Positions 7,277 through 8,776 of a stretch of 8,776 bases of DNA are shown here, one piece after another. Below the pieces are notes generated by a model. It was not told the origin of the DNA and made no database searches. It saw nothing but the letters and a program-made list of their open reading frames with translations. The first letter of the stretch is position 1; each line of letters opens with the position of its first letter. Both the position numbers and the translations under genes were made by a program. Source of the DNA: Puniceicoccales bacterium (GTDB taxonomy: Bacteria > Verrucomicrobiota > Verrucomicrobiia > Opitutales > LL51); assembly GCA_031290315.1 (NCBI GenBank), contig JAITNS010000031.1, forward strand, positions 1 to 8,776. Reading direction: 5' to 3'.

Positions 7277-7403
7277 CTGGGAAGAAATTTTGAAAAATCT
7301 AAATTATAAAAGTAGAAATCCATTTTCCATGAGTAAGAACAAGAACCCATTTAAAAAATCCATTTCACAACAAATAAGCCCATCTCATAATAGATGGGCT
7401 TGT
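7277..7403. repeat. Tandem hairpin block, copy 2
   Basis: Diverged copy of 7142-7265, offset by 135-138 bp. Over the first 55 bp or so the copies differ at seven bases plus one indel. All seven differences are transitions, with G or C in copy 1 and A or T in copy 2. The hairpin A equivalent is destroyed here, while the second hairpin is perfect and longer: AAGCCCATCT (7376-7385) with AGATGGGCTT (7392-7401). It holds a matching 30-codon ATG frame (7329-7421) with no ribosome site. Confidence 0.8.
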
Positions 7404-7405
7404 TT
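7376..7405. terminator. Perfect 10-bp hairpin between convergent genes, possible bidirectional terminator
   Basis: AAGCCCATCT and AGATGGGCTT are exact complements around a CATAAT loop. On the plus strand TTGTTT follows; on the minus strand the stem is followed by ATTTGTTG. It lies between the ends of the lipase-like and FKBP genes and could serve both, though neither U-run is strong. Confidence 0.5.
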
Positions 7406-7443
7406 AAGTAGAAATAAATAGAAATTATTTTAGACCGCGTCGG

Positions 7444-8238
7444 CTATTTTTTAGTATCAGTAGGTTCGACGGTAGCTTTTGTAATTGTATATATTTTTAT
7501 ATTAAATTCTAAGGTAGAACCTCTACGGATAGGGCCGACAGAATCGTCGCCATAGGCTAGATAGTGGGGGACATATGCAATAACTTCGCCATTTTGTCCT
7601 ATTAATTTACAAACTTCATTTAGGCCCGGGACAAGGGCGCCAAGAAGGAGCTTAGCTTTTTCGCCACGCTCGTAGGTACTATCAAAGATAACCCCATCGA
7701 TTAGTTTACCTTCGTAATCGATTTCAACGGTAGAGTCATCATCGGCTCGGACCCCATCTCCTGTTTTAATAATTTTATAAAGTAAACCGGATGGCGTTTT
7801 ACAAATACCGGGCTCACTTTCCTTGGCTTTCAAGTAGGCAGCTCCTATTTGTTGAGTATTACGGGTGCTAGTATTCGTTTTTTCTGTAAGAAAAGCCTCC
7901 ATACTTTCATAATCTTCTTGCTTTGTGAGAGGAGGTGGTTTTCCTTTTGCTGCTGCTTCAAGTCCTGCTTTTACTTGACTAATTTCCGCATCATTGAGCC
8001 CAAGTCCTTCAGCATCTGCATTTTGGCCCATTGCATATCCCAATGCTCGAAGGTAGAGATCTTGTTGTTCTTTTGTGAAAGTAGCTGCATCTTTTGCAGT
8101 TTCAAGAACGGCTGTTTTAGTTACTACAACGTCCGTAGGTGTTGAGACACTTGCCGTTGTAGACGTAGTTGCTCTTAATGACGACAAATTTCCGCCAAAT
8201 AATATAAACCATACCAAATAATTTTTTAACTTTTCCAT
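7444..8238 (-). CDS. Exported FKBP-type peptidyl-prolyl cis-trans isomerase, Mip/FkpA-like
   Basis: Predicted periplasmic or surface proline isomerase and folding chaperone, 264 residues. Residues 1-23 form a signal peptide (MEKLKN, hydrophobic LVWFILFGG, cleavage near LRA), then a Thr/Ser/Val-rich linker (24-50). An FKBP_N-type helical dimerisation region (about 55-145) includes LYLRALGYAMGQNA. The FKBP domain spans 148-252: VEIDYEGKLIDGVIFDST (171-188), VPGLNEVCKLI (203-213), YVPHYLAYG (222-230) and STLEFNIKI (241-249). FKBP12 active-site equivalents Tyr26, Phe36, Asp37, Tyr82 and Phe99 are kept as Tyr175, Phe185, Asp186, Tyr229 and Phe245, but the Trp59 position is Leu206. AAGGAG (8245-8250) sits 6 nt before the ATG. 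It lies downstream of rpsT on the same strand, behind a hairpin. The architecture matches Legionella Mip and E. coli FkpA; a virulence role is inference only. Confidence 0.93.
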   Translation of the reverse strand: MEKLKNYLVWFILFGGNLSSLRATTSTTASVSTPTDVVVTKTAVLETAKDAATFTKEQQDLYLRALGYAMGQNADAEGLGLNDAEISQVKAGLEAAAKGKPPPLTKQEDYESMEAFLTEKTNTSTRNTQQIGAAYLKAKESEPGICKTPSGLLYKIIKTGDGVRADDDSTVEIDYEGKLIDGVIFDSTYERGEKAKLLLGALVPGLNEVCKLIGQNGEVIAYVPHYLAYGDDSVGPIRRGSTLEFNIKIYTITKATVEPTDTKK

Positions 8239-8258
8239 TATAAACTCCTTGAGTATGA

Positions 8259-8264
8259 ATTATA
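8259..8264 (-). promoter_or_regulatory. Candidate -10 box for the FKBP gene
   Basis: A perfect TATAAT on the minus strand, 20 nt upstream of the FKBP ATG. The start point would fall at or just before the AAGGAG ribosome site, giving a leader of about 14 nt. No convincing -35 hexamer is found at 16-18 bp, so this is tentative. Confidence 0.3.
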
Positions 8265-8340
8265 AAGTTAGAGAGAAAATGCTATGGCACAAGAAAAAAA
8301 CCAAGAAAGTATGAAAATTTTTTATTAAATTCTACCAAAG

Positions 8341-8363
8341 GCCCTCGGTTAAAAACCGAGGGC
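8341..8363 (-). terminator. Hairpin terminator downstream of rpsT
   Basis: GCCCTCGGTT (8341-8350) pairs perfectly with AACCGAGGGC (8354-8363), a 10-bp GC-rich stem with a 3-nt loop, 41 bp past the rpsT stop. On the minus strand CTTTGG follows, and a T-rich run only later, so termination may be incomplete and some readthrough into the FKBP gene is possible. Confidence 0.65.
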
Positions 8364-8392
8364 TGGATGGGATATGGATGGGAAATTTTTTG

Positions 8393-8419
8393 AAAGTATA
8401 TATTTAAAATATATACTTT
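8393..8419. repeat. 27-bp palindrome spanning the rpsT stop codon
   Basis: AAAGTATATATTT (8393-8405) and AAATATATACTTT (8407-8419) are exact reverse complements around a single central base. The arms cover the last codons of rpsT, its TAA and 11 bp beyond. In RNA it would form an AU-rich hairpin over the stop codon. Confidence 0.75.
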
Positions 8420-8655
8420 GTCATCATGCTTTTGTGGCGTGATGCTTTATTATGATGGATAACGCCAATTTTAGCGGCTTTGTCCAAAATAGCGATATAA
8501 TCAATGGCAGCTTCACGAATACCTTCACTGTTTTGCTTAGCAAGGGCGCTAACTTTTTTGAAGCCGCTATGAAGACGACTTAATACCATCTGATTACGTA
8601 TATTACGTTTCGTAATTTGTTTTACACTTTTTAATGATGCTTTTTTATTGGCCAT
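8404..8655 (-). CDS. rpsT: 30S ribosomal protein S20
   Basis: Primary 16S rRNA-binding protein of the small subunit. The 83 residues are near the usual 85-90, and the basic helical layout is intact: MANKKASLKSVKQ at the start, the central helix, and the family's conserved C-terminal block KIGVIHHNKASRHKS (62-76), equivalent to KGLIHKNKAARHK in E. coli. The start has AAGGAG (8663-8668) 7 nt upstream. It stands alone with its own promoter and a downstream hairpin, as rpsT commonly does. The last codons and the stop codon lie inside a perfect AT-only-centred palindrome (8393-8419). E. coli S20 represses its own translation; nothing in this short leader shows that directly. Confidence 0.97.
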   Translation of the reverse strand: MANKKASLKSVKQITKRNIRNQMVLSRLHSGFKKVSALAKQNSEGIREAAIDYIAILDKAAKIGVIHHNKASRHKSMMTKYIF

Positions 8656-8690
8656 CCTAATACTCCTTAAATTTAAAAATTATGGGATAA

Positions 8691-8719
8691 GAAATAACAG
8701 TGCCTCCGAGTGTTGTCAA
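8691..8719 (-). promoter_or_regulatory. rpsT: rpsT promoter
   Basis: On the minus strand a perfect TTGACA (8719-8714) and TATTTC (8696-8691) are separated by 17 bp. Transcription would start near 8684, leaving a leader of about 29 nt that carries AAGGAG. The -10 matches only three of six positions, but the -35 and spacing are excellent. Confidence 0.6.
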
Positions 8720-8723
8720 GTGC

Positions 8724-8756
8724 TTTTTTTGAAAAAACGGAATTTTTTGAAAAAAA
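8724..8756. promoter_or_regulatory. A/T tracts upstream of the rpsT promoter (UP-element-like)
   Basis: Two near-identical blocks, a run of T, one G, then a run of A (8724-8737 and 8743-8756), lie just upstream of the TTGACA box, 19 bp apart centre to centre. A-tracts there suit RNA polymerase alpha-subunit contact or DNA bending, common at ribosomal protein promoters. Confidence 0.35.
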
Positions 8757-8776
8757 TAGTGTTTTGGCAGTAATTT

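Overview
The window looks like a stretch of an AT-rich Gram-negative chromosome. Genes for lipopolysaccharide-type sugar (gmhA), peptidoglycan (glmS, mraY), Sec translocation (yajC) and ribosomal protein S20 (rpsT) sit beside an ankyrin-repeat protein, a large exported lipase-like protein and an exported FKBP/Mip-like isomerase. Ankyrin repeats plus secreted lipase plus Mip-like protein suggests a host-associated or intracellular lifestyle. The phylum cannot be fixed from this sequence. A PVC-group (Verrucomicrobiota-like) or an alphaproteobacterial endosymbiont would both fit, and I hold either only weakly. The standard genetic code reads cleanly throughout.

Layout. 1-489 (+) is the 3' end of an ankyrin-repeat gene that starts outside the window. 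It converges on 515-2353 (-) glmS, which lies 16 bp downstream of 2370-3476 (-) mraY. These two look like a mraY-glmS transcription unit feeding and using UDP-GlcNAc/UDP-MurNAc-pentapeptide for cell wall synthesis. A 99-bp divergent region with a perfect 14-bp palindrome separates mraY from 3576-4181 (+) gmhA. A 324-bp stretch with no recognisable gene follows. Next come 4506-4796 (+) yajC, a strong intrinsic terminator at 4935-4980, and 5065-7140 (+), a 691-residue exported class-3-lipase-like protein with an unrecognised cysteine-rich C-terminal half.

The 303-bp convergent gap 7141-7443 is almost entirely a diverged tandem duplication of about 125 bp, each copy ending in hairpins. It is followed by 7444-8238 (-) Mip-like FKBP and 8404-8655 (-) rpsT. 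rpsT has its own hairpin terminator, a well-formed TTGACA promoter, and long A/T tracts upstream.

The household genes are ordinary in content. The parts worth a second look are the lipase-like protein, the duplicated hairpin block, the mraY-glmS pairing, the palindromes at the mraY/gmhA divergence and over the rpsT stop codon, and a short G/C-skew reversal inside glmS. I see no CRISPR array, insertion sequence, tRNA or rRNA.
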